A program made the position numbers and the translations under genes. Below the pieces are notes generated by a model. The model was given only the letters and a program-made list of their open reading frames with translations, was not told the origin of the DNA and searched no databases. From positions 1-62,723 of IMG/VR virus record IMGVR_UViG_3300044700_000299: a DNA stretch of 62,723 nt. One strand, given 5' to 3'. The stretch is from a virus. Below are positions 16,414 through 25,724 of this stretch, piece by piece; positions within the stretch are counted from its first letter, which is position 1, and each line of letters starts with the position of its first letter.

Positions 16414-17802
16414 ATGAAAATAACATCAGTTTTAAGAAACATATTATTAGAAGATTCACGTTTTGAAAATTTATATACTAAATTTGTTGAACCTACTCCG
16501 TCGAAAGACCCGGCTAAACCAAATAAACCTAAACTTAAATTTGACACGTTAAAGCAATTTATATTTGCTGACCCTACGTCAAGGATGCCTGAGGGTGTTG
16601 ATGCTGAAGGTTTATCATTGGCAGATATTAGAACTTTAGGTAATAAGTTTAAAGTAGGTGCTTATACACAATGGTTGTTGAAAAACTTCTTTAAACCAAC
16701 TTTCCAAGGAGACCAAGCAAATGTTGACCCATCAAGTCCTGAGTACAAGGAAATGGTGAAGGAATTCAGACGTTTATTCCTTGAGGATTTGTTTAAGATG
16801 AATGATATTATTGGAAAGTTTGAACGTGTTAAACCATTAATACCGGTGGACCAACGTAATATTGATTCATATACTCCTACGACTTTAACAAACTTAATTC
16901 TTAATTTACCTGAAGAATTAAAAACGAAGATTCAAACTAAAGATGTAAAATCTCAGGCGAGAGAAGAAAGAAAGACTAACAGATTTGCCCATCCAGGTGC
17001 TACAATTATGAAAGAGGGGACTAACTATACCCTTATTAAAATTGAAGGGACTGATACACCTCAGAAAGAGGCTGCACAGTGGTATGGTGGATTCTATGAC
17101 TACATGAATGGTGAGTCACATTGGTGTACTTCACCTCCGGGGTCTAACTACTTTATGACTTACGCGTCGGCAGGTCCATTATATGTTATTATGGCTAACG
17201 ATGATAAAGGGTTGGTTGGTGCAAGAACAGGATTACCTCAAGAAAGATACCAAATCAACTTCCCTAAAAACCAATTTATGGATAGAATGGACAGTAGATT
17301 TGATGTTGTTGAGAAATTCAATGGAGACTTCGCTGAGTTCAAAGAAATCCTGAAATCTGAGTTTGCTAAAGGATTCGTTGTTCCAAATACTGATGAGGTT
17401 GAAATTACATATCCTGGAAGTTCTGCGGGTGTATTCATTGCATTATATGGATTTGATGATTTGATTAAATCATTACCAAAAACTATTAAACAGTTACACG
17501 TAATTAATACTTCAAACACACCGGTTTATTTAGAGTTAAGTGAGGCTATCGGTCAATTCACTGAATTAGATACGTTATTATTACAAAATGTTGTAAAAGA
17601 AATTCCTGAGTCAATCGGTAATCTAAGAAACTTAGATATATTGTCATTAACTGATAATAAAGAATTGAAAACAATACCAAATTCAATCCTTAATTTGGAG
17701 AATTTAGCGTTCTTAGTGTTAACAGGTAGTGGTGTTGAATTGTCAAGTGAAATGGCTGAAGAGTTTATGGTAACTGCTGACGGGGTTTATGCACGAGCTT
17801 AA
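16414..17802 (+). CDS. tagged LRR protein, putative packaged protein
   Basis: 462 residues. The N-terminus MKITSVLRNILLEDSRF carries an LLE tag like other proteins in this window. The middle domain (about 190-310) has SHWCTSPPGSNYF, GPLYVIM and YQINFPKNQFMDR, an arrangement loosely like PcfJ-type domains. The C-terminus (about 360-440) contains leucine-rich repeats of the IPESIGNLRNLDILSL type. LRRs mediate protein binding. A late promoter and a tag suggest packaging into the head and delivery to the host, which is inference. Confidence 0.75.
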   Translation: MKITSVLRNILLEDSRFENLYTKFVEPTPSKDPAKPNKPKLKFDTLKQFIFADPTSRMPEGVDAEGLSLADIRTLGNKFKVGAYTQWLLKNFFKPTFQGDQANVDPSSPEYKEMVKEFRRLFLEDLFKMNDIIGKFERVKPLIPVDQRNIDSYTPTTLTNLILNLPEELKTKIQTKDVKSQAREERKTNRFAHPGATIMKEGTNYTLIKIEGTDTPQKEAAQWYGGFYDYMNGESHWCTSPPGSNYFMTYASAGPLYVIMANDDKGLVGARTGLPQERYQINFPKNQFMDRMDSRFDVVEKFNGDFAEFKEILKSEFAKGFVVPNTDEVEITYPGSSAGVFIALYGFDDLIKSLPKTIKQLHVINTSNTPVYLELSEAIGQFTELDTLLLQNVVKEIPESIGNLRNLDILSLTDNKELKTIPNSILNLENLAFLVLTGSGVELSSEMAEEFMVTADGVYARA

Positions 17803-17812
17803 ATAACTATTT

Positions 17813-18103
17813 ATGAAAAATTTAGAAGTTGATTTATACATTACACAATTTAGAGGTTTCTTTGATAAGAACCCAAATGACTTGTTGTCATTGATTGGTG
17901 ATGTTTTGGTTGAAGATTTTTTTAAACGTGTTGAAGAACAATGTTACAAAAATTTTGAAAAAGGTGATGAAGTATCTGTAACAAGACAACAACTAATTGA
18001 TATTGTTGTTGACCTTAAATCTGAAGAAACTGAAAAAGATATTCAGAGTTCAATCACAAAAGTATTCGAACATACTAAATTTGGAGACATATGTCTTAAC
18101 TAA
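17813..18103 (+). CDS. small protein of unknown function
   Basis: 96 residues, helical, N-terminus MKNLEVDLYITQFRGFFDKN. Ten nt after the LRR gene and before a strong terminator, so it is the last gene of that late unit. No family recognised. Confidence 0.65.
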   Translation: MKNLEVDLYITQFRGFFDKNPNDLLSLIGDVLVEDFFKRVEEQCYKNFEKGDEVSVTRQQLIDIVVDLKSEETEKDIQSSITKVFEHTKFGDICLN

Positions 18104-18107
18104 TTAT

Positions 18108-18132
18108 AACCCCCAAGTCTTGGGGGTTTTTT
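18108..18132 (+). terminator. terminator, CCCCCAA/TTGGGGG type
   Basis: Stem CCCCCAA with TTGGGGG around a short loop, then seven Ts. Confidence 0.85.
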
Positions 18133-18160
18133 ATTTCATTATATTTTAATATTATTTATT

Positions 18161-18460
18161 ATGGTTAATTGGAGTGACTATAAATACAATCAGGAAATCG
18201 CTATAACAATTATGGATGGGGGTTTGAAATATTGCTTGAGGGTAATTATTATGGACTATGAGTATAATTTACACAGACATCCCCACTTAGTTGACTTAAA
18301 GGTTGTAGAAACTAATAATGATGAGGTTTATCCAATCGGTAGTGTATTACGATTACCTGTAGAGACCAAGGACACGGTTAATTTCTTATTGTTCGCTCCG
18401 TGTGACAAATACCCAAATAGAGAATTTAATAGAAAAGGAAATTTATTTTTGAATTTATAG
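18161..18460 (+). CDS. small beta-rich protein, unknown
   Basis: 99 residues, beta-rich, ending NLFLNL. The sequence abutting the ATG (ATTATTTATT at 18151-18160) resembles the late box in its start-adjacent form. Unknown function. Confidence 0.6.
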   Translation: MVNWSDYKYNQEIAITIMDGGLKYCLRVIIMDYEYNLHRHPHLVDLKVVETNNDEVYPIGSVLRLPVETKDTVNFLLFAPCDKYPNREFNRKGNLFLNL

Positions 18461-18480
18461 TGCAGATTCAAAAAACTGCG

Positions 18481-18488
18481 TATCTTTG
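18481..18488 (+). promoter_or_regulatory. early -7 box (TATCTTTG)
   Basis: TAnnTTTG match 22 nt before the ATG at 18510; only a weak TTTA at the -33 position. Confidence 0.5.
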
Positions 18489-18509
18489 AAAAACCAAAAC
18501 GATAAAGAT

Positions 18510-19274
18510 ATGAGAAACACAGTTATGACATTAGACCAAGTAAAAGAAGTAGCACCATCTGTATTCGCTACAAGTGCATCACCAAAAGTATCTAACAGAT
18601 ACACATTCGTTCCAACAGTGGACATCGTAGAGAACTTCCAAAGAGAGGGGTGGGAGATAGCAAGTGTTAAACAAACAGGTAAAGGTGTGTACGGATTACA
18701 CGAAATCAAGTTCCGTAACGGTGAATTACCTAAAGTAGGTGACACATTGATTGAGGCGATAGTGTCTAACTCACACAATGGTATGGCGACGTTAAACATT
18801 AAGGCAGGTTTACACCGATTAGTATGTGCTAACGGATTAACAGTACCTACAGCGTTATCTGAGGCTTTCAGAGTAAGACACACAGGGTTCGAGTTAGACG
18901 ATGTTAAACGTTTGACTGAGGACTTCTCAAAAAGATTACCATTAATCGAAGGTTCAGTTAACCGAATGATGGAGAGAGAATTGTCTACAGACGAGAAGTT
19001 GGACTTCGTTAGAAAATCAGCTGAGGTTCGTTGGAAAACAGGTTCAATCCCTGTGACATTAGACTACGAAGAAATCTTGAACCCATTGAGAGATGCTGAC
19101 AACGGGGATTCACTTTGGCAAGTCTTCAACGTGGTTCAAGAGAAATGGGTTAGAGGTGGTATCCAATACAAATCTAACTCAGGTCGTAAGACTAAACTTA
19201 GAACTTTGAACGACATCATGAACACCAACCGAATCAATACAAAACTTTGGGAGTTGGCTGAGGAAATGTTCTAA
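18510..19274 (+). CDS. DUF932 phage/plasmid-like protein
   Basis: 254 residues from the ATG at 18510; an upstream TTG start would lie within the promoter. It resembles the DUF932 family carried by many phages and plasmids: an N-terminal half with NRYTFVPTVDIVENF, the LHRLVCANGLTV stretch and a helical C-terminal half. Biochemical function of the family is unknown. It is a single-gene unit between an early-type -7 box and a terminator. Confidence 0.75.
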   Translation: MRNTVMTLDQVKEVAPSVFATSASPKVSNRYTFVPTVDIVENFQREGWEIASVKQTGKGVYGLHEIKFRNGELPKVGDTLIEAIVSNSHNGMATLNIKAGLHRLVCANGLTVPTALSEAFRVRHTGFELDDVKRLTEDFSKRLPLIEGSVNRMMERELSTDEKLDFVRKSAEVRWKTGSIPVTLDYEEILNPLRDADNGDSLWQVFNVVQEKWVRGGIQYKSNSGRKTKLRTLNDIMNTNRINTKLWELAEEMF

Positions 19275-19278
19275 GACA

Positions 19279-19309
19279 ATGGGGAGTAAAATCCCCATCT
19301 TTTTTTTTT
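19279..19309 (+). terminator. terminator after DUF932 gene
   Basis: ATGGGGA/TCCCCAT stem with a 6-nt loop and a long T run. The T run ends in the TTTG used as the -33 box of the next promoter. Confidence 0.8.
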
Positions 19310-19338
19310 GTGTAAAATCAGAATAATAACTATATTTG
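19307..19338 (+). promoter_or_regulatory. early promoter, consensus match, leaderless type
   Basis: TTTG at 19307-19310, 20-nt spacer, TATATTTG at 19331-19338. The ATG at 19343 is only 5 nt after the box, so the mRNA should start at or next to the start codon. Confidence 0.8.
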
Positions 19339-19342
19339 TTGT

Positions 19343-21112
19343 ATGGAAGTATTATTAGAGTTGATATCAGTTGTGTCTCAGGTTAATCATTACAAGAATA
19401 CTTGTAAACTTGACGGTGATTTTGTGGATTTATTCGGTGACGGTGAACCTATTAGAATCCACCAATATACTAAGGGGTCAAAACCTCATTATGATTTAGA
19501 TAAAAATGTTAATGGGACTGATTCTCAATTATTTGAAGAATACAAAAACAATCCATTGTGTGAACCTCAATTACATAGTAAAAAAATATTTGTAGTTAAA
19601 TCTGAGAATAAAATAACGATTAAAACTTACACATATCACTTATGGAGAAGGATTGGTGAACCGTTTTTTAGAAAGACAACCGGATATCAATCACTAACTT
19701 ATAATTTTAAACGTAATCAATTATTTAATTGTCGAATAGGTAATTACCATAAAAAGAAAAAATTCACGAAAGAGGTTAGATGTATTAGTCCATATCTTGG
19801 GGCAAATATGTTTGAAAATTATTTAAATGATTTATCACATAACTATATGACCTTTGGTGATGGTTTATTACCACGATGGTTTGAAGTTAATAGTGTTATG
19901 GAGGTATTTTATAATGCGATTGCCGATAATATCGTAAATAGTATGGATTTTACTGAATACGTTGTAACTAAACAAGGTTTTAAATTACCTAATAACTTTG
20001 ATGTGTTTGTGAACCAAATTAATGGCTTTTATCAAGGTAGAATACCAACAAAGGCTGACGGTAAACGAAATGGGTTCAAGTTTATTGATACGTTAATGGG
20101 TATTAATATTTTGCAAGGTGATAAACTTAAAAGGGTATTACATAAAGTTGAAAGATTTAACCTGGGGTTGTATTATAATATTGCGAGTTTTTTCACCACT
20201 AAGTTTATGTTATCGAGACCTGATGAGGAGCTGATTAAAATCTTTAATACTGAGATTAATTATCAGTCGTTAAATAATAAGGTTGAGTTGACTAAACACG
20301 AAAAGATGAATGTGTATAATATCATCATTGAAATGATTAGTGATGAACATACTGATTTATTTAGTATTTCGGACCATTTAAATATTAAAGAGAGATTGGT
20401 TAAATACGAGAAAGTGAAATGGAAATCTAAAACATATGATGAGTTTGTTGATGAACACGTTGAATGGTCTCGTAATGTTGAGTCATACACTACAGGTATT
20501 GTAACTAGACGACACAATAAAGAGTTTACCAATTTAATTCAGAAACCATTTGTTATTGGTGGAGTTAGATATTATCCTGTCTTATTAACCACTACTGATG
20601 AATATAATAATGAATCGACAGTTCAAACCAATTGTGTTAGAACTTACGTTCAAAAAGCCGCGTCGGTTATTATTTCATTAAGAAGGGGGTCCAAGGATAG
20701 TGATGAAAGATTAACTATTGAATATAATATATTCTCAGGTTCGAATGAGTTTGACATTACATTAAGAAGAGTTCAAACTAAAGCTAAAAGAAATACGACA
20801 CCTGATGAAACTTGGTTGGGGGCTAATTATGAGTTGGATAATATAATTGATAAGATAAACAATAATAGGTTATTTACTTTACCCGAAATGGATGTAATTT
20901 ACAGAATGGGATTACCTAGACACACTAAAGCGATTGTTAAGTCCTTTGAGGTTTTTTCAACTGTATGTTGGGATGATGAAAATGTTGACGAAGAGACAGG
21001 CGACTTTTATTTTCCTGAATATAACGATGAGGTAACCCAAGAAGAAATTGATTATTTATTATCAGATAACCCCCCGAATTACGTTACAGAGGAAGATGAT
21101 TTACCACTATAA
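19343..21112 (+). CDS. PcfJ-like protein
   Basis: 589 residues. The C-terminal third carries a PcfJ-type pattern: TNCVRTYVQKAASVIISLRR at about 430-450, a beta segment, then RRVQTKAKRNTTPDE with the expected polar/Asn-Pro end. PcfJ proteins occur on conjugative plasmids and phages; their activity is unknown. The N-terminal 400 residues are not recognised. Early expression from a perfect host-type promoter suggests a role soon after infection. The acidic tail ends EEDDLPL. Confidence 0.65.
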   Translation: MEVLLELISVVSQVNHYKNTCKLDGDFVDLFGDGEPIRIHQYTKGSKPHYDLDKNVNGTDSQLFEEYKNNPLCEPQLHSKKIFVVKSENKITIKTYTYHLWRRIGEPFFRKTTGYQSLTYNFKRNQLFNCRIGNYHKKKKFTKEVRCISPYLGANMFENYLNDLSHNYMTFGDGLLPRWFEVNSVMEVFYNAIADNIVNSMDFTEYVVTKQGFKLPNNFDVFVNQINGFYQGRIPTKADGKRNGFKFIDTLMGINILQGDKLKRVLHKVERFNLGLYYNIASFFTTKFMLSRPDEELIKIFNTEINYQSLNNKVELTKHEKMNVYNIIIEMISDEHTDLFSISDHLNIKERLVKYEKVKWKSKTYDEFVDEHVEWSRNVESYTTGIVTRRHNKEFTNLIQKPFVIGGVRYYPVLLTTTDEYNNESTVQTNCVRTYVQKAASVIISLRRGSKDSDERLTIEYNIFSGSNEFDITLRRVQTKAKRNTTPDETWLGANYELDNIIDKINNNRLFTLPEMDVIYRMGLPRHTKAIVKSFEVFSTVCWDDENVDEETGDFYFPEYNDEVTQEEIDYLLSDNPPNYVTEEDDLPL

Positions 21113-21122
21113 AAATTAAACT

Positions 21123-21452
21123 ATGATACCAAAACATTGTATAGAATTATTTAATGCGAGATATGAAACATATCCATCACATACTAAGTTGTTGATGGAT
21201 ATGGAAGTATTTAAAAAATTAGTTAACCGAAGTGAATTAATATGGTGTAGTCACTCAATTAGAGATAATCAGGATAATGTGGTGGCGTCCTTACATTCTT
21301 TTCACGAATCGGGTATTTATATTTACTTGGACACTGAACTTCAGGGTTCAATTTATGAAAATGTAGTTTACTTTATGTATCAGGTTGATAAAAAACATAT
21401 TGTTGACTTTACAATAAACCAAATAAAAAAAATGAATAAAAATGGAAATTAG
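21123..21452 (+). CDS. protein of unknown function upstream of thioredoxin
   Basis: 109 residues, alpha/beta, overlapping the thioredoxin start by 11 nt. Trp-Cys-Ser-His near residue 41. No family recognised. Confidence 0.65.
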   Translation: MIPKHCIELFNARYETYPSHTKLLMDMEVFKKLVNRSELIWCSHSIRDNQDNVVASLHSFHESGIYIYLDTELQGSIYENVVYFMYQVDKKHIVDFTINQIKKMNKNGN

Positions 21453-21765
21453 TAGTTTAGAATTACAAGAAAAAATTAACAAAGGTGAAAAATTAGTGAT
21501 TGACTTTTGGGCAGAATGGTGTGGACCTTGTAGAATGCAAAAACCAATCTTTGAACAAGTTAGTAATACGGCAATTGAAAACAATTCAGAGGTTTCTTTT
21601 TACACATTCAATGTGGAATCTGATAAATCATTCGCAGCGTCATTAGGTATTAGAAGTATCCCAACTATCAAATCATTTTCAAATGGTGGTGAGGTTACAA
21701 CTAAAGTTGGTGTTATGGATGAATCACAATTAAAATCATTAGAGTCAATATTGATTAATGGATAA
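21442..21765 (+). CDS. thioredoxin
   Basis: 107 residues, normal thioredoxin length. Active site WCGPC at 26-30 preceded by DFWAE, and the cis-proline loop RSIPTIKSF near 71-79. It reduces disulfides and may supply electrons to a ribonucleotide reductase, although none is in the window; phage thioredoxins can also serve as DNA polymerase processivity factors. It overlaps the glutaredoxin-like gene by 8 nt. Confidence 0.92.
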   Translation: MEISSLELQEKINKGEKLVIDFWAEWCGPCRMQKPIFEQVSNTAIENNSEVSFYTFNVESDKSFAASLGIRSIPTIKSFSNGGEVTTKVGVMDESQLKSLESILING

Positions 21766-22045
21766 GTTATTAATTTTGTATACGATGGACGGTTGTCCTT
21801 TCTGTCAAATGATGAAAGAAAAGTTAATTGAATCTAACATCATTTATTATGAGCGTGACATTGACGAGTATAAAGATGAATATGATTTGTTTGTTGAAAT
21901 TACGGAAAACGATTATGTTCCAGCGTTTATGATAATTGAGGGTGATGATGAGAAACAACCAATCACGTCATTGTACGCACCTGATAGAGATTTTAATGAC
22001 TTGGATGAAGGTCTTGAAATAATTAAAAATAAAATGGTACTATAA
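21758..22045 (+). CDS. glutaredoxin-like protein
   Basis: 95 residues. Redox site CPFC at 13-16 in the context LYTMDGCPFCQMMKEKL, followed by DYVPAFMII (cis-proline region). Probably works with the adjacent thioredoxin in thiol-disulfide exchange. It closes the operon at a strong terminator. Confidence 0.85.
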   Translation: MDKLLILYTMDGCPFCQMMKEKLIESNIIYYERDIDEYKDEYDLFVEITENDYVPAFMIIEGDDEKQPITSLYAPDRDFNDLDEGLEIIKNKMVL

Positions 22046-22046
22046 A

Positions 22047-22077
22047 AAAACCCCCAATAACTTGGGGGTTTTGTTTT
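22047..22077. terminator. terminator, CCCCCAA/TTGGGGG type
   Basis: AACCCCCAA/TTGGGGGTT stem between convergent genes, with A and T runs on both sides, so it can act in both directions. Confidence 0.85.
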
Positions 22078-22882
22078 AAAAGATAATACAGTTATTTGTT
22101 TGGTCTTTAAATAACCAAGGTTTTGGTCCGAAGGGTTCGTCAATATCTTTGGTGAATTCATATGTTGATAATGTATGTTTGAACGATTCTAAATCAAAAT
22201 TAAATACATCTAACACCATTGATTTAATTACCTTATCGTTATACATTGAATCCGATTTAATCTCAATCATAAAATCTTCATCATCATCTATCCTTGTTGA
22301 GATTTTAAATGTTAATTTTTTTGAACTAATACTTGTCATAATGTTATGGGCAATATATTCTGAATAATAATAATGTATTCGACCCATATTTAGACTGTAA
22401 CCGTGAGGAAATTCAGATGTGATTGTTATTGGGGGGTAAATGAAATTAGGTAACACATCAATATCAGTACTTAAAAAATCAATTTCATAAACTAAATCAT
22501 TTGTTATTGAAAGGGAATTATCTAAACTTGCGTGTTGAATTAAGAAGTCGGAGTATGTTGGTCTTGATGTGTTATAGAATGTAAACCAATAGTCTTCTTG
22601 GTTCTTAGGACTAACGTCGTATTCAACTAAATCAACAAGATTAAGGTCTTTATATCCCAACACCTCTAAAACATCCTTATTTTGTTTTAAAAACGATTCT
22701 TTGATGTGTGTAAGGTCTAATGGTTTCTCATATGATGTGAATCCGTTAATTATTATAAATTTACCACAATCTGATGTTTCAATTACAGAGTCGTAATCAC
22801 CTAATTTATTAATTTCATTTAAAATATGGTCCGCAAATTTGTTAACTATACCTCTATTTCTTTTTGGATTAATGTATTTCAT
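22076..22882 (-). CDS. hypothetical protein, opposite strand
   Basis: 268 residues, mixed alpha/beta, N-terminus MKYINPKRNRGIVNKFADHI. Notable stretches are FTFYNTSRPTYSDF and GRIHYYYSEYIAHNIM. No family recognised. Transcribed toward the shared terminator at 22047. Confidence 0.7.
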   Translation of the reverse strand: MKYINPKRNRGIVNKFADHILNEINKLGDYDSVIETSDCGKFIIINGFTSYEKPLDLTHIKESFLKQNKDVLEVLGYKDLNLVDLVEYDVSPKNQEDYWFTFYNTSRPTYSDFLIQHASLDNSLSITNDLVYEIDFLSTDIDVLPNFIYPPITITSEFPHGYSLNMGRIHYYYSEYIAHNIMTSISSKKLTFKISTRIDDDEDFMIEIKSDSMYNDKVIKSMVLDVFNFDLESFKHTLSTYEFTKDIDEPFGPKPWLFKDQTNNCIIF

Positions 22883-22939
22883 ATTAAATATTTTACATAA
22901 TTAATATTCAATTAATTTTAGACTCTAAATAGTTAAACA

Positions 22940-22968
22940 AAAAATGGGAGTCACTGACCCCCATTTTT
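22940..22968. terminator. bidirectional hairpin terminator
   Basis: Nine-bp stem AAAAATGGG/CCCATTTTT; serves the small gene on the minus strand at 22987. Confidence 0.7.
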
Positions 22969-22986
22969 ATAGAATTTCTTTACACC

Positions 22987-23130
22987 TTACCTTTTTGTAT
23001 AGTATTTTTCAACCACTTTTTTAATTGATTCTTGAATCGTTTGATTCTGAGGTTGAGGTTGAGGTTGAGGTTGAGCCCCTTGTTGTGGTTGTGGTGCTTG
23101 ATTTCCACCGTTTTTACATCCGCATCCCAT
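22987..23130 (-). CDS. small Gly-Cys/Pro-Gln protein (MGCGCK)
   Basis: 47 residues: MGCGCKNGGN at the N-terminus, a Pro-Gln repeat (PQPQPQPQ) in the middle, and a basic helix ending KKVVEKYYTKR. The repeat is encoded by a 6-nt direct repeat. The reading is supported by a late-type promoter upstream and a terminator downstream on the same strand. Two cysteines at 3 and 5 could bind metal or be lipid-modified. Function unknown. Confidence 0.65.
   Translation of the reverse strand: MGCGCKNGGNQAPQPQQGAQPQPQPQPQNQTIQESIKKVVEKYYTKR
23052..23075. repeat. 6-bp tandem repeat (GAGGTT)
   Basis: About four copies, coding the Pro-Gln repeat of the small minus-strand protein. Confidence 0.75.
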
Positions 23131-23157
23131 TGTTTTGTTTGTTTTAAAGTTTATTCA

Positions 23158-23168
23158 TCAATAAATAT
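23158..23168 (-). promoter_or_regulatory. late promoter, minus strand (ATATTTATTGA)
   Basis: 27 nt before the start at 23130; divergent from the late box at 23221. Confidence 0.6.
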
Positions 23169-23220
23169 CTGACAAACAACTTAATTGTAAATAATAGATA
23201 ATTATTAATAGAATTAATTG

Positions 23221-23232
23221 ATATTTATTGAT
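23221..23232 (+). promoter_or_regulatory. late box abutting the start codon (ATATTTATTGAT)
   Basis: Directly followed by the ATG at 23233, the start-adjacent form seen at several tagged genes. Confidence 0.6.
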
Positions 23233-24726
23233 ATGAAAAATTTTAAACTAATAGAGTCGGACCTTAGAAAAATGGTAAGGTTAATCATAGAAGAAAATGA
23301 GAATGAAACCGAAAGTGAAGTAGTTAAGATACTTGCTAGTGATTTTTTAAAAATATTTAGATATACAAATAGTGTTGACGCTATTTTAAATACAAAAAAA
23401 TATAAAGATAGTAAAGTTGTTATTGTTGGAGATTTAAATTTCCCTAGTAACGATAAAGTTAAAACTTTAGGTAGGTTATACGGGGTGGAAGGTAAATTAG
23501 ATGTTAGTAGTTTAAGTAGTTTACAGTCACTTGGTGAGTTGAAATTTGTTATGGGACATGTGGACATTTCAAATACAAAAGTTAGTTCAGTTGAAGGGAT
23601 TGAAATTGATGGGTATATTAGGGATTATAATACACCTTTAGAAACTAAACGATTGAGAAAAGAATTTCAAAGTAAATTAGATGAAGCTAATGAAAGACGT
23701 GAAAGTGGTGTGTGGGAAGATGTTGATTATGATGATGAGTCAGCAAAAGCACACGCGTTACTAGAATACATTGGTAATAATGAGTCTATTGATATATGGG
23801 ATGAGGAGTCCAAAGAGGAATTTGATGGGTTGAATCGTAGATTAGAATTACTTAAAGACCAATATAATGAGACTGATGATGATGATAGGATTGTTGAGTT
23901 GACTAGTGAAATTGATGAAATTGAGTCTAGAATTGATGAGATGACAGGTCTTTATTATGACGTATATGATGCGTTACCAACAGGTTATAATCATTATGGT
24001 GGAATGACTATGTTTAATTTTAGAAACCAAGGTAATTTACGTAATTTAAAAGAATATGCGGTAGGAACATCCGATAGTGCTGATAATGCGTTAAAAGAAT
24101 ATTACAAAAATTTAATTGATGATATTGGTTTAGAAGGTATTAATCAATATATTATTGAAAATAATATTGATGGTGATAGTGTTGCTGATGAATTTGAGAA
24201 TTATTACGAAGAAGAAGTTAGAGATAATTTAGATGTTTATTTTAATCTTGATGATTTGGAATTAAGTCCGGAACAAGAAAGTAGAAAAAGAGATATGGAA
24301 TCGTATATTGGTGAATTAGAATCATATATTGAGGAAATGGAAGAAAAACAATCATCACTTGAAGATGAGATTGAAGACCCTGACGAATATTCCCAAGAAT
24401 ATGATAGGGTTCAAGTGTTAATTGAGGAAGCTGAACAGAAAAAAGAAGATGCCCAAGAAGAAATTGATGAAATGAGGGGTGAAGTAACTGATGATATGAT
24501 TCAAAGTGAGGTTGAAGATAAATTATATCAAATTAGACGTGACCCATATGATTTCTTAAAAGATATGGGTTATGACCAAAAGACAATTCTGAATTTCGTT
24601 GATTTGGATGGTGTTGTTGAGGATTTGTATCAAGGTGGTGACTATGGTGATTTAAATGGTTATGATGGGAGTTATGACGAAATTAAAATCGGTGGTGATT
24701 ATTACGTAGTGATGAGAATTAATTGA
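23233..24726 (+). CDS. large acidic tagged protein with LRR-like and coiled-coil parts
   Basis: 497 residues from the ATG at 23233. The N-terminus MKNFKLIESDLRKMVRLIIE carries the tag with an LIE site. Residues about 60-120 form short beta/leucine-rich units (KVKTLGRLYGVEGKLDVSSL), then two highly charged helical regions with coiled-coil character. The C-terminus is a compact Gly/Tyr-rich segment. The tag and late box suggest a head-associated protein. The function of the core is unknown. Confidence 0.7.
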   Translation: MKNFKLIESDLRKMVRLIIEENENETESEVVKILASDFLKIFRYTNSVDAILNTKKYKDSKVVIVGDLNFPSNDKVKTLGRLYGVEGKLDVSSLSSLQSLGELKFVMGHVDISNTKVSSVEGIEIDGYIRDYNTPLETKRLRKEFQSKLDEANERRESGVWEDVDYDDESAKAHALLEYIGNNESIDIWDEESKEEFDGLNRRLELLKDQYNETDDDDRIVELTSEIDEIESRIDEMTGLYYDVYDALPTGYNHYGGMTMFNFRNQGNLRNLKEYAVGTSDSADNALKEYYKNLIDDIGLEGINQYIIENNIDGDSVADEFENYYEEEVRDNLDVYFNLDDLELSPEQESRKRDMESYIGELESYIEEMEEKQSSLEDEIEDPDEYSQEYDRVQVLIEEAEQKKEDAQEEIDEMRGEVTDDMIQSEVEDKLYQIRRDPYDFLKDMGYDQKTILNFVDLDGVVEDLYQGGDYGDLNGYDGSYDEIKIGGDYYVVMRIN

Positions 24727-24765
24727 TTAAATAACAATCAATCGTTATAATTAAAGAAAAAAAAT

Positions 24766-25527
24766 ATGACTAAGAGTAGGAAAAATGATTTCATAATGGA
24801 TACCGATTGGTTGTTCCAAGGAATCATTGATGCGGAGCAAAAACAATATATCCTGTTAGATTATTTTCAAAAGTTAAATAAGGATTTTGATGAAATGAAA
24901 ATATATCCAATGTTTATTGAGTTGTCATTACATTTGGGTAATATGCAAACATTACTAACCCAAGACAAAATATTATATACTGAAAAGAAATTCACAACTC
25001 CTGATGATGAATTACTTTTATCTGATTTAAAATTAAAAGAGATACCGGTATTAACTGATGAAGAAGTTGATGAGTATAAAAAGATTTTAAAACATTTCCA
25101 ACCACAAATTCACGACTACTTCAACTTCGCTAAATCATTATGGACTATTGTTTATGATTCTGTTACGCTTAAAGTTGTAAAGAATGTTGAAAACATTGAT
25201 AATAAAGTTGGTTTTTTCTATATTAAATACAATGAGAAGAATTACGTATGGAGGTATGACAAGAAACGTGGTTATAAGTCACAACCTGAAGGTAGAACTG
25301 AATTAAAATTAATATATAAAACATTTGATGACTTTGATTTAACTGAAGTGATTTCAACTAATTCAAAGACATATGATAAGAATAAAGAATCGGAGAGTCC
25401 GATTTTTGAAGTTGTGTGTGATAATATATTTCCATTGAAAGAAACTGTTATTCCGATTGTTAAAAGAAAAATTTTGGCGTATATTAGCCAAACGAAGAAA
25501 GAGAAAAAATTAATAATGATTGATTAA
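24766..25527 (+). CDS. conserved-looking protein, unknown
   Basis: 253 residues. The N-terminal part (MDTDWLFQGIIDAEQKQYIL, then YPMFIELSLHLGN) is helical and looks well folded; the C-terminal half is alpha/beta. The stop overlaps the next start as TTAATG. A virion component or replication accessory cannot be told apart from the sequence. Confidence 0.7.
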   Translation: MTKSRKNDFIMDTDWLFQGIIDAEQKQYILLDYFQKLNKDFDEMKIYPMFIELSLHLGNMQTLLTQDKILYTEKKFTTPDDELLLSDLKLKEIPVLTDEEVDEYKKILKHFQPQIHDYFNFAKSLWTIVYDSVTLKVVKNVENIDNKVGFFYIKYNEKNYVWRYDKKRGYKSQPEGRTELKLIYKTFDDFDLTEVISTNSKTYDKNKESESPIFEVVCDNIFPLKETVIPIVKRKILAYISQTKKEKKLIMID

Positions 25528-25724
25528 TGGGTTTTCATAAAAGATATATCAATATGGCGACAACACAAACGTATTTAAACCGAGGGGATTTGGACGAACT
25601 ATATAACGCTGACGCATACTTCTTCAATGATGAAGAAAGTTATGAGGTTTATAGGATGTATTTAGAGGAGTTGACTGAAAAAGAAATCAAATTAAAACTA
25701 AATAACAATGGAAAAGACTCTTAA
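25527..25724 (+). CDS. small protein of unknown function
   Basis: 65 residues, acidic and helical. Translation may instead begin at the ATG at 25554 (MATTQTY). Overlaps both neighbours, consistent with a coupled operon. Confidence 0.6.
   Translation: MGFHKRYINMATTQTYLNRGDLDELYNADAYFFNDEESYEVYRMYLEELTEKEIKLKLNNNGKDS

Noticed and set aside
22149-22367. Forward frame opposite the 268-residue minus-strand gene
   Set aside because: Low-complexity shadow frame without start signal.
22076-22882. S-adenosylmethionine synthetase-like protein
   Set aside because: A faint resemblance in the N-terminal half, but the conserved ATP and metal-binding motifs are missing.
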